Positions 7,398 to 15,281 of a stretch of DNA of 64,000 nt are shown in pieces. The stretch covers positions 992,001 to 1,056,000 of the forward strand of contig CP030886.1 in assembly GCA_006969745.1 (NCBI GenBank). Reading direction: 5' to 3'. The notes under the pieces were generated by a model. It had not been told where the DNA came from and did no database searches. It worked only from the letters and a program-made list of their open reading frames with translations. Numbering within the stretch: position 1 is the first letter of the stretch; each line of letters opens with the position of its first letter. Position numbers and translations under genes: made by a program. This DNA comes from Cytophagaceae bacterium. Lineage in GTDB: Bacteria; Bacteroidota; Bacteroidia; Cytophagales; Cyclobacteriaceae.

Positions 7398-8429
7398 TTA
7401 AAGTTCTCCAGGTAATAAAAATTGTTCAACCTCTGACCAATTGACGTAACATTGTTGTGGTAAATCGCTACGTATTGCTTTGAATCTTTGCATTGGCAAC
7501 TGGGGGTTCAAATCTTGAAAATATACTCTTTCTAAATCGGTCATTTTCCCAATAATTGCCCTATCTACTTCTCTATTGAAGAAAGGAAATGAATAACCAA
7601 TTACAACAAGAACTTCTGTATCATAAATTAAATTATTAACTCGATTCTCAAGTCTGTCTATTGATTCCCAAGCGAAAGACAGAAGTGGTTCACCATGATT
7701 AATTGCCGTCGCCAGCGCATAGGATTCAACTACTTTCTCAATTACATATTTTTCATTTCCTGGAATTATATCTGATATGAATAAGTAGTCCTCTTCTTCT
7801 ACTACTTTTAGAGCTGTAGTACCATTAAGTTTATCAATACCAAAATTTAAACTTCTTCTGACCGGCAAGCTACTAGTGTGGTTTATATTCAATTTGTCCT
7901 GATTAAATGATAATTGGTTAGAACCAGAATAATGAGAAAATGCAAGTTCGAATTGATAGTCATAGTTCCATGAAAGAATCCGTACATGATCTGGAAAAGA
8001 TCCATTTCTATCAAGAAGTGAGGCAAAAAAAGCATCATACCTTTTATCTACACTACAAAACGCTTGTTCAAGTATGAAATAACATGATAACACCACTTTT
8101 AAATGTTTCAATAAATTTTTGTTCGTAATAGTGAGTTTTTTCGCATAGGTATCGATACTTGCATGGTTATAACTCTCACGCATTAACCATTTTAAAGCTT
8201 CAATCAAATGCTTTTGGTGATCATAAAATGAATACCCTGGTTGACCACTTTTTATATGCTCTAAACCAGGTGGATAATCCAATCCAACTCTATATTCTTC
8301 TTTTGAAAGAATATTGGCAATATCATGGATTCTTTTAGGAATATTCTTCACAAGTGGTAACGAAGGGTTTTCGAGAGTTCCACAACTAGCACCCGCTCCA
8401 AATAGATATGTTATTTTCTTTTTGTTCAC
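7398..8429 (-). CDS. SIR2-like domain protein, possible defence NADase or nucleotide sensor
   Basis: This 343-residue protein begins with the glycine-rich nucleotide-binding loop FGAGAS (residues 10-15). In order it then has an SxDTYAKK-like segment (HASIDTYAKKL), a WNYDYQFEL motif with N155, a KLNGT motif with N202, and VVIGYSFP with G278. This is the order seen in bacterial SIR2-like proteins (NAD-binding loop, catalytic Asn-Asp region, KLHGS, GxS). The usual catalytic His of KLHG appears to be Asn here, so activity is uncertain and it could bind rather than cleave its ligand. No second catalytic or DNA-binding domain is evident. It is the first gene of a two-gene unit with the membrane protein that follows. 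Low G+C (16 of 60 at 8101-8160) suggests horizontal acquisition. Confidence 0.65.
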   Translation of the reverse strand: MNKKKITYLFGAGASCGTLENPSLPLVKNIPKRIHDIANILSKEEYRVGLDYPPGLEHIKSGQPGYSFYDHQKHLIEALKWLMRESYNHASIDTYAKKLTITNKNLLKHLKVVLSCYFILEQAFCSVDKRYDAFFASLLDRNGSFPDHVRILSWNYDYQFELAFSHYSGSNQLSFNQDKLNINHTSSLPVRRSLNFGIDKLNGTTALKVVEEEDYLFISDIIPGNEKYVIEKVVESYALATAINHGEPLLSFAWESIDRLENRVNNLIYDTEVLVVIGYSFPFFNREVDRAIIGKMTDLERVYFQDLNPQLPMQRFKAIRSDLPQQCYVNWSEVEQFLLPGEL

Positions 8430-8550
8430 AATTTTAAACTATTCAGTTTAGAGTGAAAATAAAGGGGCTGCCGCAAGTTTCCAACTAGTGAATCCTTCCA
8501 TTCCATACCCTTAAACAAATTCAGTATGTCTTTGAGTTTACTATGAATGC

Positions 8551-8579
8551 AAAAAAACCGATCCAATCCGGACCGGTTT
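8551..8579 (-). terminator. Rho-independent terminator of the dab operon
   Basis: On the minus strand a 10-bp stem (AAACCGGTCC with GGATCGGTTT, one G-U pair) encloses a 5-base loop and runs into a seven-T tract. It lies 28 bases beyond the dabA stop codon, so it ends the dab transcript. A second small palindrome, TAAAGCG-AAG-CGCTTTA, lies between the stop and the terminator at 8582-8598. Confidence 0.85.
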
Positions 8580-8606
8580 CGTAAAGCGAAGCGCTTTAAA
8601 ACTTAC

Positions 8607-11063
8607 CTATTCAACCACCTCCCATTGGAGATTTCCTATATATCTATATGCTACTTTTCCTTTGTCATTCATGGCAAAAAGGAAGATCCATTGGTTATCG
8701 CACAACTGTCGAATTGACTCGTGCTTGTCCAGGATCCTGCTCATCTCATCTACCGGCGCTTCGATGATAACATTCAATCGTTGCGGCTCATGCTGATACT
8801 GCTGCCCGTCGTGTACCGACTGCCATGGAAGGCCTACTCGCAGGTCTCCCGCAAAACCTTCCAGCACACCTAATCCTCCGACCACATTGTGCAGCGTTTT
8901 ATTTCCGGATCCAAACCGCTTGTTGTCCACCGTAGAGGCGTAGTACTGCAAGTTTATCCAGGAGGTCACCACCATCGGAGCAGTCATAATCAGCTCAAGT
9001 ACCCCAAAGCCAGTGTCATTCTTCCAATCGTAATTGTGCATAAATGCCTTGCCGTCAAGGTTGAGGTTTGCCGTCCGCTCTCTAGGCGCCACCACAAATG
9101 AAGAGCATCCTGCCAGCCCCCATTCCGGACGTACCTGCGACCAATCTTTGCTCCGCTCAATCACTTGTTTGTCTACATTTCCATCCTGTATGTTCATCCG
9201 TCCAGCTCGCTCCCTTCTGGAGGCTGCACCGGCAATGATCAGGGCATCCGTCAATTCTGCCAAATGTCCTTCGTGCCAGGTGGTCAAATCTTCTGTATTA
9301 AATACCGTCAAATGATCGGTTGTGGTGTCGTGCAGTCCAGCCATAAATATGGTGGAGTTAGGAATATCTATGCCTTCCTCTGTCAATCCTGCGCGTACTT
9401 TTGGGTCGTTTAAAATGGCGGCTGCCACCTTAGCATTTGATTCTCCGGAATGTCCGCCACATGCTCCACAATCCAGTCCCGTGGCATGTGGGTTATTTGT
9501 AGTTGAAGATCCATGACCAACTATGAGAACTATGGGCGCAAAGTTTTCGGTGAGGGACATTCCTCTCAGGGCTCCTGCGGCCATCTTGATCCGCTCATTT
9601 AGTTTTAACCCTGTTGCTTCTTCGGTGATTTTTTCAAAAACTATTTCTACCTGCTTGCCCGCCACCTGTCTTTTGGACAAACCGGCCTTATCGGGGTGCG
9701 CTACCGGCCTGGTAATCCCAAAGGAGTCAGCAATCAATTTTGGCAAAAAGAAAAGTCCTAAAGGGCTGACAAAGCTGAAGCAGCTTATCGCTCCGGACTT
9801 GAATGTCTTTAAGGCTTTGGTAAAGTGTGCCCACAACTTACGTTTGGATATTGCTTTCTCATTTTCTCCAGAATCGGGTATACGTTCATTGATGGTGTGC
9901 GAGGTGGTGAGCAAGACCGGGCATTGATCTGTGCCTTCCTCCTGACCTATCTGCTTGTATTTAATTGGGAATCCGAAAAATCCTGCAAAACCCAGCGTTT
10001 CAATATCCTGATGTGATGCCTCCAGATTCCTCCTAAAGACCTCAGACCGCACGTCTATACAGAAAACAGCCTGTACTTTGGGTGTCCTTTTTTTCCGTGT
10101 GTTTGTCTCTTGATTGTTGATCGATCTGACGATCTTTCGCTGGTTGGCAATGTCATAAGCATGCTGTAAAATCAACTGTTTTGATAGCAGGTCGCTGGTT
10201 CTGCCGAGCGATACAATTCCTAATGATTCTGACTTTGCCTGTCGCCATTCATTGTCCAGGTGGGTATAATTAAGCAGCTTTTTGAGGCTCATCTCCCAGA
10301 CAAGCAGTATCGCAAGAAATTCCTCAAGTGCATTACTTTCTTTTCCATACAGCCTGGCGTCCCAGTCTATTCTAGCCGCAAATCCCGCCCAGCCATTCAT
10401 TTTCAACAGTAGACTGCTGAGGTAGTGATCCATCATGTTTTCTGGAACCTCCAAAACTACCAGTGCCTCAGATGCAGCCATTAAATGGTCATTTGACAAT
10501 GATTTTATATGTTTCCTAAATCCCTTCAAACCCATGGCCTCAGAACTGTAGTCAATCTCAGCTTCACGTTTCCACGCTTCGAAAAGTGATCCGGATTTAC
10601 TTGTGGTTTTCCAGGAGGCTTGCGTATGGTCAAAATAGGCAGAGGCCCAAAATGAAATCCGATCCACCATAAATCGCCTCCACTTCTTTCCGTTTATTTC
10701 ACTGGCTACATCCACAAGCGTTTTGATCCGAAGTGAATCGTTTTCCTGCTCTTCATAAAGGCTCTGGATAAAGGCATCTGTGTTTTCATCTTCTCCATTA
10801 TTTTTTAGCGCCTCTTCAATATCTTCTTTGGTCAATATTCCTCTTTCAAGTGCTTCGCGATAAAAACTTATTGGCAGAGTAGCTTCCACTCCCCCACTTT
10901 TATTGAGGAAGTCCATCGCCTCTTCGAATCTTATTTCTGACATTCCCATGTATGGGTTTACAGCTACAAAATTCTCTAGTGACCATAGTGGAGCAATTGA
11001 TTGTGTTCCTCTCTTGAGGAGTTCTTTTACTCGGGTCGTGGAAATCGTTTCTTGTGTTGTCAA
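8607..11063 (-). CDS. dabA: DabA (DUF2309), carbonic-anhydrase-like subunit of the DAB inorganic-carbon uptake complex
   Basis: This 818-residue protein belongs to the DUF2309/UPF0753 family, now known as DabA. With the membrane subunit DabB it performs energy-coupled, vectorial hydration of CO2 to bicarbonate at the cytoplasmic face of the membrane. The zinc-site residues typical of the family are all present: C335 and D337 in FCIDVRSE, H517 in VGHGSS and C532 in GLDCGACGGHSG. The H-to-C spacing of 15 matches characterised DabA, so the enzyme should be active. It is the last gene of a four-gene minus-strand operon, 11 bases after dabB, and a strong terminator follows. G+C is high here (36 of 60 at 9061-9120), in contrast to the neighbouring SIR2 islet. 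Confidence 0.93.
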   Translation of the reverse strand: MTTQETISTTRVKELLKRGTQSIAPLWSLENFVAVNPYMGMSEIRFEEAMDFLNKSGGVEATLPISFYREALERGILTKEDIEEALKNNGEDENTDAFIQSLYEEQENDSLRIKTLVDVASEINGKKWRRFMVDRISFWASAYFDHTQASWKTTSKSGSLFEAWKREAEIDYSSEAMGLKGFRKHIKSLSNDHLMAASEALVVLEVPENMMDHYLSSLLLKMNGWAGFAARIDWDARLYGKESNALEEFLAILLVWEMSLKKLLNYTHLDNEWRQAKSESLGIVSLGRTSDLLSKQLILQHAYDIANQRKIVRSINNQETNTRKKRTPKVQAVFCIDVRSEVFRRNLEASHQDIETLGFAGFFGFPIKYKQIGQEEGTDQCPVLLTTSHTINERIPDSGENEKAISKRKLWAHFTKALKTFKSGAISCFSFVSPLGLFFLPKLIADSFGITRPVAHPDKAGLSKRQVAGKQVEIVFEKITEEATGLKLNERIKMAAGALRGMSLTENFAPIVLIVGHGSSTTNNPHATGLDCGACGGHSGESNAKVAAAILNDPKVRAGLTEEGIDIPNSTIFMAGLHDTTTDHLTVFNTEDLTTWHEGHLAELTDALIIAGAASRRERAGRMNIQDGNVDKQVIERSKDWSQVRPEWGLAGCSSFVVAPRERTANLNLDGKAFMHNYDWKNDTGFGVLELIMTAPMVVTSWINLQYYASTVDNKRFGSGNKTLHNVVGGLGVLEGFAGDLRVGLPWQSVHDGQQYQHEPQRLNVIIEAPVDEMSRILDKHESIRQLCDNQWIFLFAMNDKGKVAYRYIGNLQWEVVE

Positions 11064-11074
11064 TTTTTTAAGTG

Positions 11075-12739
11075 TTAGTTGTTAAGAAGTACTTCAGTTC
11101 GCTGTATTTTCTCATCTCCCGTGGATCTGGTCTCAGAGTGCTCTTGGACCGTAAGGTTCGCCCATTTGAATTTTTCATTTTTGAGCGATCCAATCATGCG
11201 GTCAAAAATCACATTCGCATAAAAACCGTTTCTCAAATGTATCCCCAGTCGATACCCAAATCCGCTCGATTTCATCAGTGGAGAGATTAATTGTAGGAGT
11301 GTAACCAGTCCATAACCGGATAGCAATCCGATAATCGTCCAACTGACCAAAGTGGTTGGTTCTTGAAGCGCAGGGAGTTGGGAGTTGAGTATAGATCGTG
11401 CTCCATGCTCCAAGGTGAAGAAGGACAATGAAACCAGCAGAGTCATTCCAATGGCAAGTCCTACTGCCTTTAGCTTCCCAGCAGAATCAATTGTTGCTGT
11501 CAGAATTTGGCTTAACCCCATCACAATGATGAGTCCTACAGCCATGATGCTGATGTTTTGACCCACCTGTATTCCCCACAGGTAACTAAATCCGAGGTAC
11601 GTAGATAAGGCCACCGATATACTTAATGCAATCCGAAGTATGTTTCCTTTCCTTTTGGGTACCGAAACTTTGTGCGATCTGACTACCTCAACAGCACTAC
11701 CGGAAGATAAAAAGGAATGTGCTTTGTAAAAAGAGTGCGCTACCACATGCAGTATCGCTGCAGCATACACCCCAAATCCACATAGCAGAAGAGAAAATCC
11801 CATGTGAGCTACACTGGAATACCCAAGCGCCACTTTCACGGATGGTTGAGTGAGAAAGACGACCGATGCAAACAATGCTGTCAATCCACCAATGATGATC
11901 AACATCATAGATGCTGAGGTAGATTCTATCATCAGGTAGCTCATCCTTGCCATTAGAAACGGCCCGGCATTCAGCAATCCTGCGTGCAGCAACGCTGACA
12001 CGGGCGTGGGTGTTTCCACAACTTCGATGAGCCATCCATGAGTTGGAAATTGGGCAGACTTAAGTACCGCTGTGAGTACCAGTAAGACTGTAGCTGTTGA
12101 TAACAACGCATTCATTTGGAATCCGGCTGCTTGCGTAGCTTCAAATAAGGTCTGCAAATCACCTGTTCCCATGGAGAGGTAGATACAGACAATAGCTACC
12201 AACAAGCTCACATCACCTAACCGTGCCAAGACGAACTTCTTTCGTGCAGCAGCAATGGCCTGGGGTCTACTTCTGTAAAAAACCAGAAGCGAATGCAAGC
12301 ACATACTTGTGATTATCCAGAAAGCCAGGATCTGAAACAGGTTTCCGGAAAGTATCAGCAACTCCACCGATGCTATGGTAATTGCAAGGCGACTAAAAAA
12401 AACAGCCTTTCTGCTTTCTCCATCCAGGTAGTTTACGCTGAATCGAAGGATTATAAAACCCAATATGGCAATCATAATGAAGATGGAAACACTAAGCGCA
12501 TCCATTCTCAATGAAAACCCCAATCCAGCCCATCCTATCAAGCTTGATTGCATCGTGCCATATTGGTACAATGCTATTGCACTGATGATAGAAATTACAA
12601 TTCCTATCAGGGCAATACCTTCAGCAACTTTTCTGGAGACTTTTGCTTTATCTGAAGATAACGCAAGTGAGCTTCCATAAATGATCAATAGTGCCGGAGC
12701 TATTAATGGTAGAAGTAAGAATAAACCTTGCATATTCAT
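11075..12739 (-). CDS. dabB: DabB, NuoL/MrpA-like membrane subunit of the DAB complex
   Basis: This 554-residue protein has about 13 to 14 hydrophobic segments and belongs to the proton-translocating antiporter-like family of complex I (NuoL/M/N) and Mrp. The hallmark segment HGWLIEVVETPTPVSALLHA is at about residues 228-247, followed by KVALGYSSVAHMGFSLLL. Its position immediately before dabA identifies it as DabB, which couples a cation gradient to CO2 hydration by DabA, rather than as a respiratory complex I subunit. No other nuo or mrp genes are nearby. The last roughly 40 residues are soluble and polar. It lies 11 bases from dabA and 9 bases from the small membrane protein upstream. Confidence 0.92.
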   Translation of the reverse strand: MNMQGLFLLLPLIAPALLIIYGSSLALSSDKAKVSRKVAEGIALIGIVISIISAIALYQYGTMQSSLIGWAGLGFSLRMDALSVSIFIMIAILGFIILRFSVNYLDGESRKAVFFSRLAITIASVELLILSGNLFQILAFWIITSMCLHSLLVFYRSRPQAIAAARKKFVLARLGDVSLLVAIVCIYLSMGTGDLQTLFEATQAAGFQMNALLSTATVLLVLTAVLKSAQFPTHGWLIEVVETPTPVSALLHAGLLNAGPFLMARMSYLMIESTSASMMLIIIGGLTALFASVVFLTQPSVKVALGYSSVAHMGFSLLLCGFGVYAAAILHVVAHSFYKAHSFLSSGSAVEVVRSHKVSVPKRKGNILRIALSISVALSTYLGFSYLWGIQVGQNISIMAVGLIIVMGLSQILTATIDSAGKLKAVGLAIGMTLLVSLSFFTLEHGARSILNSQLPALQEPTTLVSWTIIGLLSGYGLVTLLQLISPLMKSSGFGYRLGIHLRNGFYANVIFDRMIGSLKNEKFKWANLTVQEHSETRSTGDEKIQRTEVLLNN

Positions 12740-12748
12740 AATGAGGTC

Positions 12749-12997
12749 TTAGGCGTTGGCCATTTTAGGTGAAGAATAATTCGTCATGTTTTTTTGATAG
12801 TTGGCTGCCGCGAATGCAATCAAAAATGCTGTGACAGTAAGCATACCGGTAAGAGCCCCGTAAACGAACCCCGATTCGATCCAATTATGTGCGGCAGACA
12901 ATTCCAAAACCGTGGAAAGGTATCCGCCTATTTTGGCACCAAATGCCCCACCGGCAACTGTTCCTGCAAGGAGGTATCTAAAATTTTTCATAATCAT
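12749..12997 (-). CDS. Small two-segment membrane protein in the dab operon
   Basis: This 82-residue protein has two hydrophobic, glycine- and alanine-rich segments (about residues 7-30 and 42-66) and a polar C terminus. I recognise no family. It starts 30 bases after the preceding gene and ends 9 bases before dabB, so it is co-transcribed with the carbon-uptake genes and may be a small subunit or assembly factor of the DabAB complex. Two ATG codons are close together; translation may begin at the third residue instead. Confidence 0.65.
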   Translation of the reverse strand: MIMKNFRYLLAGTVAGGAFGAKIGGYLSTVLELSAAHNWIESGFVYGALTGMLTVTAFLIAFAAANYQKNMTNYSSPKMANA

Positions 12998-13027
12998 TTT
13001 ATTATTTGATGAATGAGGAATTCTTGC

Positions 13028-13402
13028 TTAGTCGGTTATCTCTACTTTCAAGGTTCTGGTGTAGGTAATGTTTTTACCCAATTCTTCAGCTCTTAGGATG
13101 AAGCTGTTTAGTGTCATTTGCGAGATGCCTTCCACTTCCATTTCATCATCAGCAGTCCAAGTTGCTTTGAGTGCTTCCAACTCACCATTCTCAGCTACGG
13201 TGTTTTGGAAAAGCTCTCCCAGTGATGCCGACTCGGCTCGTTTCTTCTTCTTCATGTCATCAGCCATAGGACTGATTTGTTTGTTGGAAGTTTTCATGAG
13301 CAGCGTAAGCTCATCGTTCAATCTGGCAATTTTTTGATACTCTTCTTCTCTTGCTTGAGTGTGCGTATCGTTTTCAATTTCAGTTTTCATTAAAAGTGAC
13401 AT
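13028..13402 (-). CDS. Soluble hypothetical protein, first gene of the dab operon
   Basis: I do not recognise this 124-residue protein. It is charged and helix-rich, with no signal or membrane segment, a basic patch MKKKKRA near the middle and a C-terminal part of predicted strands (YTRTLKVEITD). It is the promoter-proximal gene of the unit that ends with dabB and dabA, only 30 bases from the next gene. A regulatory or scaffolding role in carbon uptake is conceivable. A second in-frame ATG five codons in is also possible. Confidence 0.6.
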   Translation of the reverse strand: MSLLMKTEIENDTHTQAREEEYQKIARLNDELTLLMKTSNKQISPMADDMKKKKRAESASLGELFQNTVAENGELEALKATWTADDEMEVEGISQMTLNSFILRAEELGKNITYTRTLKVEITD

Positions 13403-13763
13403 ATCAGATATTTATTTTTTGATTTCAACCACGAAAGTAGAGCGAGGGATTCATTAATTTTTATTTAATTAAATTATGATATACATAAATATTAATTAAT
13501 GTTTTACGAAAAACGAGGGATCGTAAAAACCACCTAATAATCTGATTTTTAATTAGTTACAAACGAACCATTAATGGCTGATTTTGCCAAAGAATTTGAA
13601 CCTGAGAAGATCAAAAAAAAGTAGTAGAGTGATGAAGAGATGAAACAAAACAATGAGGATGGCCGCTACTTTTAAACCAAAATATGAACCCATCGGAGCA
13701 AGATTTTTACTTTTTTCAAGAAGAATTGTGAGTGGAATTGAGTTCTTCCTTTGTTATGGGACA
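13403..13763. other. AT-rich intergenic region carrying the dab operon leader
   Basis: No convincing gene lies in these roughly 360 bases. A TACTTTCG sequence on the minus strand (13432-13439) is one base off the TAnnTTTG core and could promote the dab operon; no clear -33 element is seen at the right distance. Positions 13450-13505 form an AT island with repeated TTAATTAA-like words and an outer CATTAAT/ATTAATG inverted pair. A 16-codon plus-strand open frame starting at 13574 has no supporting signals, and I treat it as chance. Confidence 0.5.
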
Positions 13764-13792
13764 TAAAAAAAGCCTCAGATTTCTCTGAGGCT
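13764..13792 (-). terminator. Rho-independent terminator of the initiator tRNA
   Basis: AGCCTCAGA at 13771-13779 pairs perfectly with TCTGAGGCT at 13784-13792 around a 4-base loop. On the minus strand the hairpin runs into a run of eight T (complement of A13764-13771). It lies just beyond the 3' end of the tRNA gene. Confidence 0.88.
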
Positions 13793-13798
13793 ATCTAG

Positions 13799-13872
13799 TA
13801 GCGGGGACAGGACTCGAACCTGTGACCTTCGGGTTATGAGCCCAACGAGCTACCAGACTGCTCTACTCCGCG
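13799..13872 (-). tRNA. Initiator tRNA-fMet (anticodon CAT)
   Basis: A complete 74-base cloverleaf can be folded on the minus strand. The D stem is GAGC/GCTC, the anticodon loop is CTCATAA with CAT in place, and the T stem is ACAGG/CCTGT with loop TTCGAGT. Two features mark it as the initiator: the first acceptor pair is mismatched (C1 with U72), and the anticodon stem has three consecutive G-C pairs (GGG/CCC) next to the loop. The 3' CCA is not encoded and must be added by the CCA-adding enzyme. A strong terminator follows. Confidence 0.95.
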
Positions 13873-13930
13873 ATATGAGTGCAAAATTACGACGCTTATA
13901 TTTTCTTACCAAATAGATTTGAATATATAC

Positions 13931-14368
13931 TTACTCGGCTTTGATACTATTCCAGATATCCAGGTAGATCTTCCATTCTCCATCCACCTTTCTCCAGATA
14001 ATAACATATTTACCTTTCCAGTCAGATGACCTATCACCATTAGACGAAGACCCTTCATAGTATCCATAGTCGTAAGCTTCATCCCCGATGACCTTGATCT
14101 CAACAGGCGTGACCTTATGGTAGGTGGTTTTCCACGATCGATTCTCCGGATTCCAATAATTAGCAAGCCCGTCATCTTCCAGGATGTCAGTGCCGTCAGG
14201 GAAAATTTTGGCGTCAGAAGTGTACATCTTTACTACCTCAGCTCGCTGGTCTGTCATCAGGTAGTTAGAAAATTTCCGAACCTGCTCTTTGATCGCTTTT
14301 ACTTCCTTGTCTTGGGCATGCATTGCAGTAAAGAAGGATAGCGCTAGTATGCTAAATATTATCCGCAT
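13931..14368 (-). CDS. Secreted NTF2-like (SnoaL/DUF4440-type) protein
   Basis: From the ATG at 14368 the product has 145 residues: a signal peptide ending near AMHAQ, then one small alpha+beta domain with a helical start (KEVKAIKEQVRKFSNYL) and strand-rich end (GKYVIIWRKVDGEWKIYLDIWNS). This is the SnoaL/DUF4440 pattern, a cone-shaped fold used by diverse enzymes and binding proteins. No specific catalytic residue can be assigned. A longer in-frame reading to 14491 would run into era and lose the signal peptide, so I reject it. Only 13 bases separate its start from that of era. Confidence 0.72.
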   Translation of the reverse strand: MRIIFSILALSFFTAMHAQDKEVKAIKEQVRKFSNYLMTDQRAEVVKMYTSDAKIFPDGTDILEDDGLANYWNPENRSWKTTYHKVTPVEIKVIGDEAYDYGYYEGSSSNGDRSSDWKGKYVIIWRKVDGEWKIYLDIWNSIKAE

Positions 14369-14381
14369 AATTTTGTTTTTG

Positions 14382-15266
14382 ATGAAAGATACGGAAGATT
14401 TCAAAGCTGGGTTTGTAAACATCATTGGTCGGCCAAACGTGGGGAAGTCAACGCTACTCAACGCCTTGATGAATGAAAAGCTGGCGATCACAAGCAGTAA
14501 GGCTCAAACCACGCGTCATCGCATGTTTGGCATTTTGAATGATGAAAAATACCAGATCGTATTTTCAGATACTCCGGGCGCAATTGATCCGGCGTACAAA
14601 CTGCAGGAAAAAATGATGGGTTATGTGCGCACAGCTCTTGATGATGCCGATGTGATTCTTTTTATGGTTGCTCTTGAAGATAAAGACGAGTATCCTCAGT
14701 TGATTGAAATGGCTCAAAATGCTCAAGCTCCGGTCATCTTTCTCATCAATAAAACCGATCAGAATAAAGGCTCTCAAACCTTTGATAAAGCTGCATACTG
14801 GAAAGAATTGTATCCTGATCTTGAGATTATGTCAATTTCTGCGCTTGAACAGCAGGGCACCAATGAATTGCTGGATCGAATTTTAGAATTATTGCCAAAC
14901 CATCCGGCATTCTTTCCGAAAGATGAAATTACTGATAAGAGTGAACGATTCATCTGTGCTGAGATCATTCGTGAGAAAATTTTCATGAATTATCAGCAGG
15001 AAATTCCCTACAGCTCGGAAGTGGTTGTTACCTCATTTAAAGAAGAAGACACCATCATCCACATCGATGCTGAAATATTTGTGGAGCGAGACAGCCAGAA
15101 AGGGATCATTATTGGAAAAAAAGCAGAATCTATTAAGAAGGTAGGCATGCAGGCAAGAAAGGACATGGAAACCTTTTTCGGAAAGAAAATTCATTTGCAG
15201 ACTTTCGTAAAAGTAGAAAAGGACTGGCGGAAGGATGATAGAAAATTGACTAGGTTTGGATACTAA
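14382..15266 (+). CDS. era: GTPase Era
   Basis: From the ATG at 14382 the product has 294 residues, normal for Era. The GTPase domain shows G1 GRPNVGKST, switch TTRHR, G3 DTPG, G4 NKTD and G5 SALEQ. A C-terminal KH domain follows, with GIIIGKKAESIKKVGMQARKD-type helices and the invariant DIxIE-like strand in the form HIDAEIFVERDSQKG. Era binds the 3' end of 16S rRNA and helps mature the small ribosomal subunit. An earlier in-frame start at 14289 is rejected because it would add residues that overlap the divergent gene and are absent from the family. A TAATTTTG promoter-like core lies at 14368-14375. Confidence 0.96.
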   Translation: MKDTEDFKAGFVNIIGRPNVGKSTLLNALMNEKLAITSSKAQTTRHRMFGILNDEKYQIVFSDTPGAIDPAYKLQEKMMGYVRTALDDADVILFMVALEDKDEYPQLIEMAQNAQAPVIFLINKTDQNKGSQTFDKAAYWKELYPDLEIMSISALEQQGTNELLDRILELLPNHPAFFPKDEITDKSERFICAEIIREKIFMNYQQEIPYSSEVVVTSFKEEDTIIHIDAEIFVERDSQKGIIIGKKAESIKKVGMQARKDMETFFGKKIHLQTFVKVEKDWRKDDRKLTRFGY

Positions 15267-15281
15267 TCAATCAGTAAAGCC

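Noticed and set aside
9523..9927. Plus-strand gene opposite dabA (134 codons)
   Set aside because: It lies wholly inside the well-supported dabA gene on the other strand and has no recognisable motif.
11075..12739. NuoL subunit of respiratory complex I
   Set aside because: It has the NuoL-like fold, but it is directly joined to dabA and no other nuo gene is present, so DabB fits better.
13574..13624. Short peptide gene of 16 codons upstream of the dab operon
   Set aside because: No promoter, terminator or conservation evidence, and such frames arise easily by chance.
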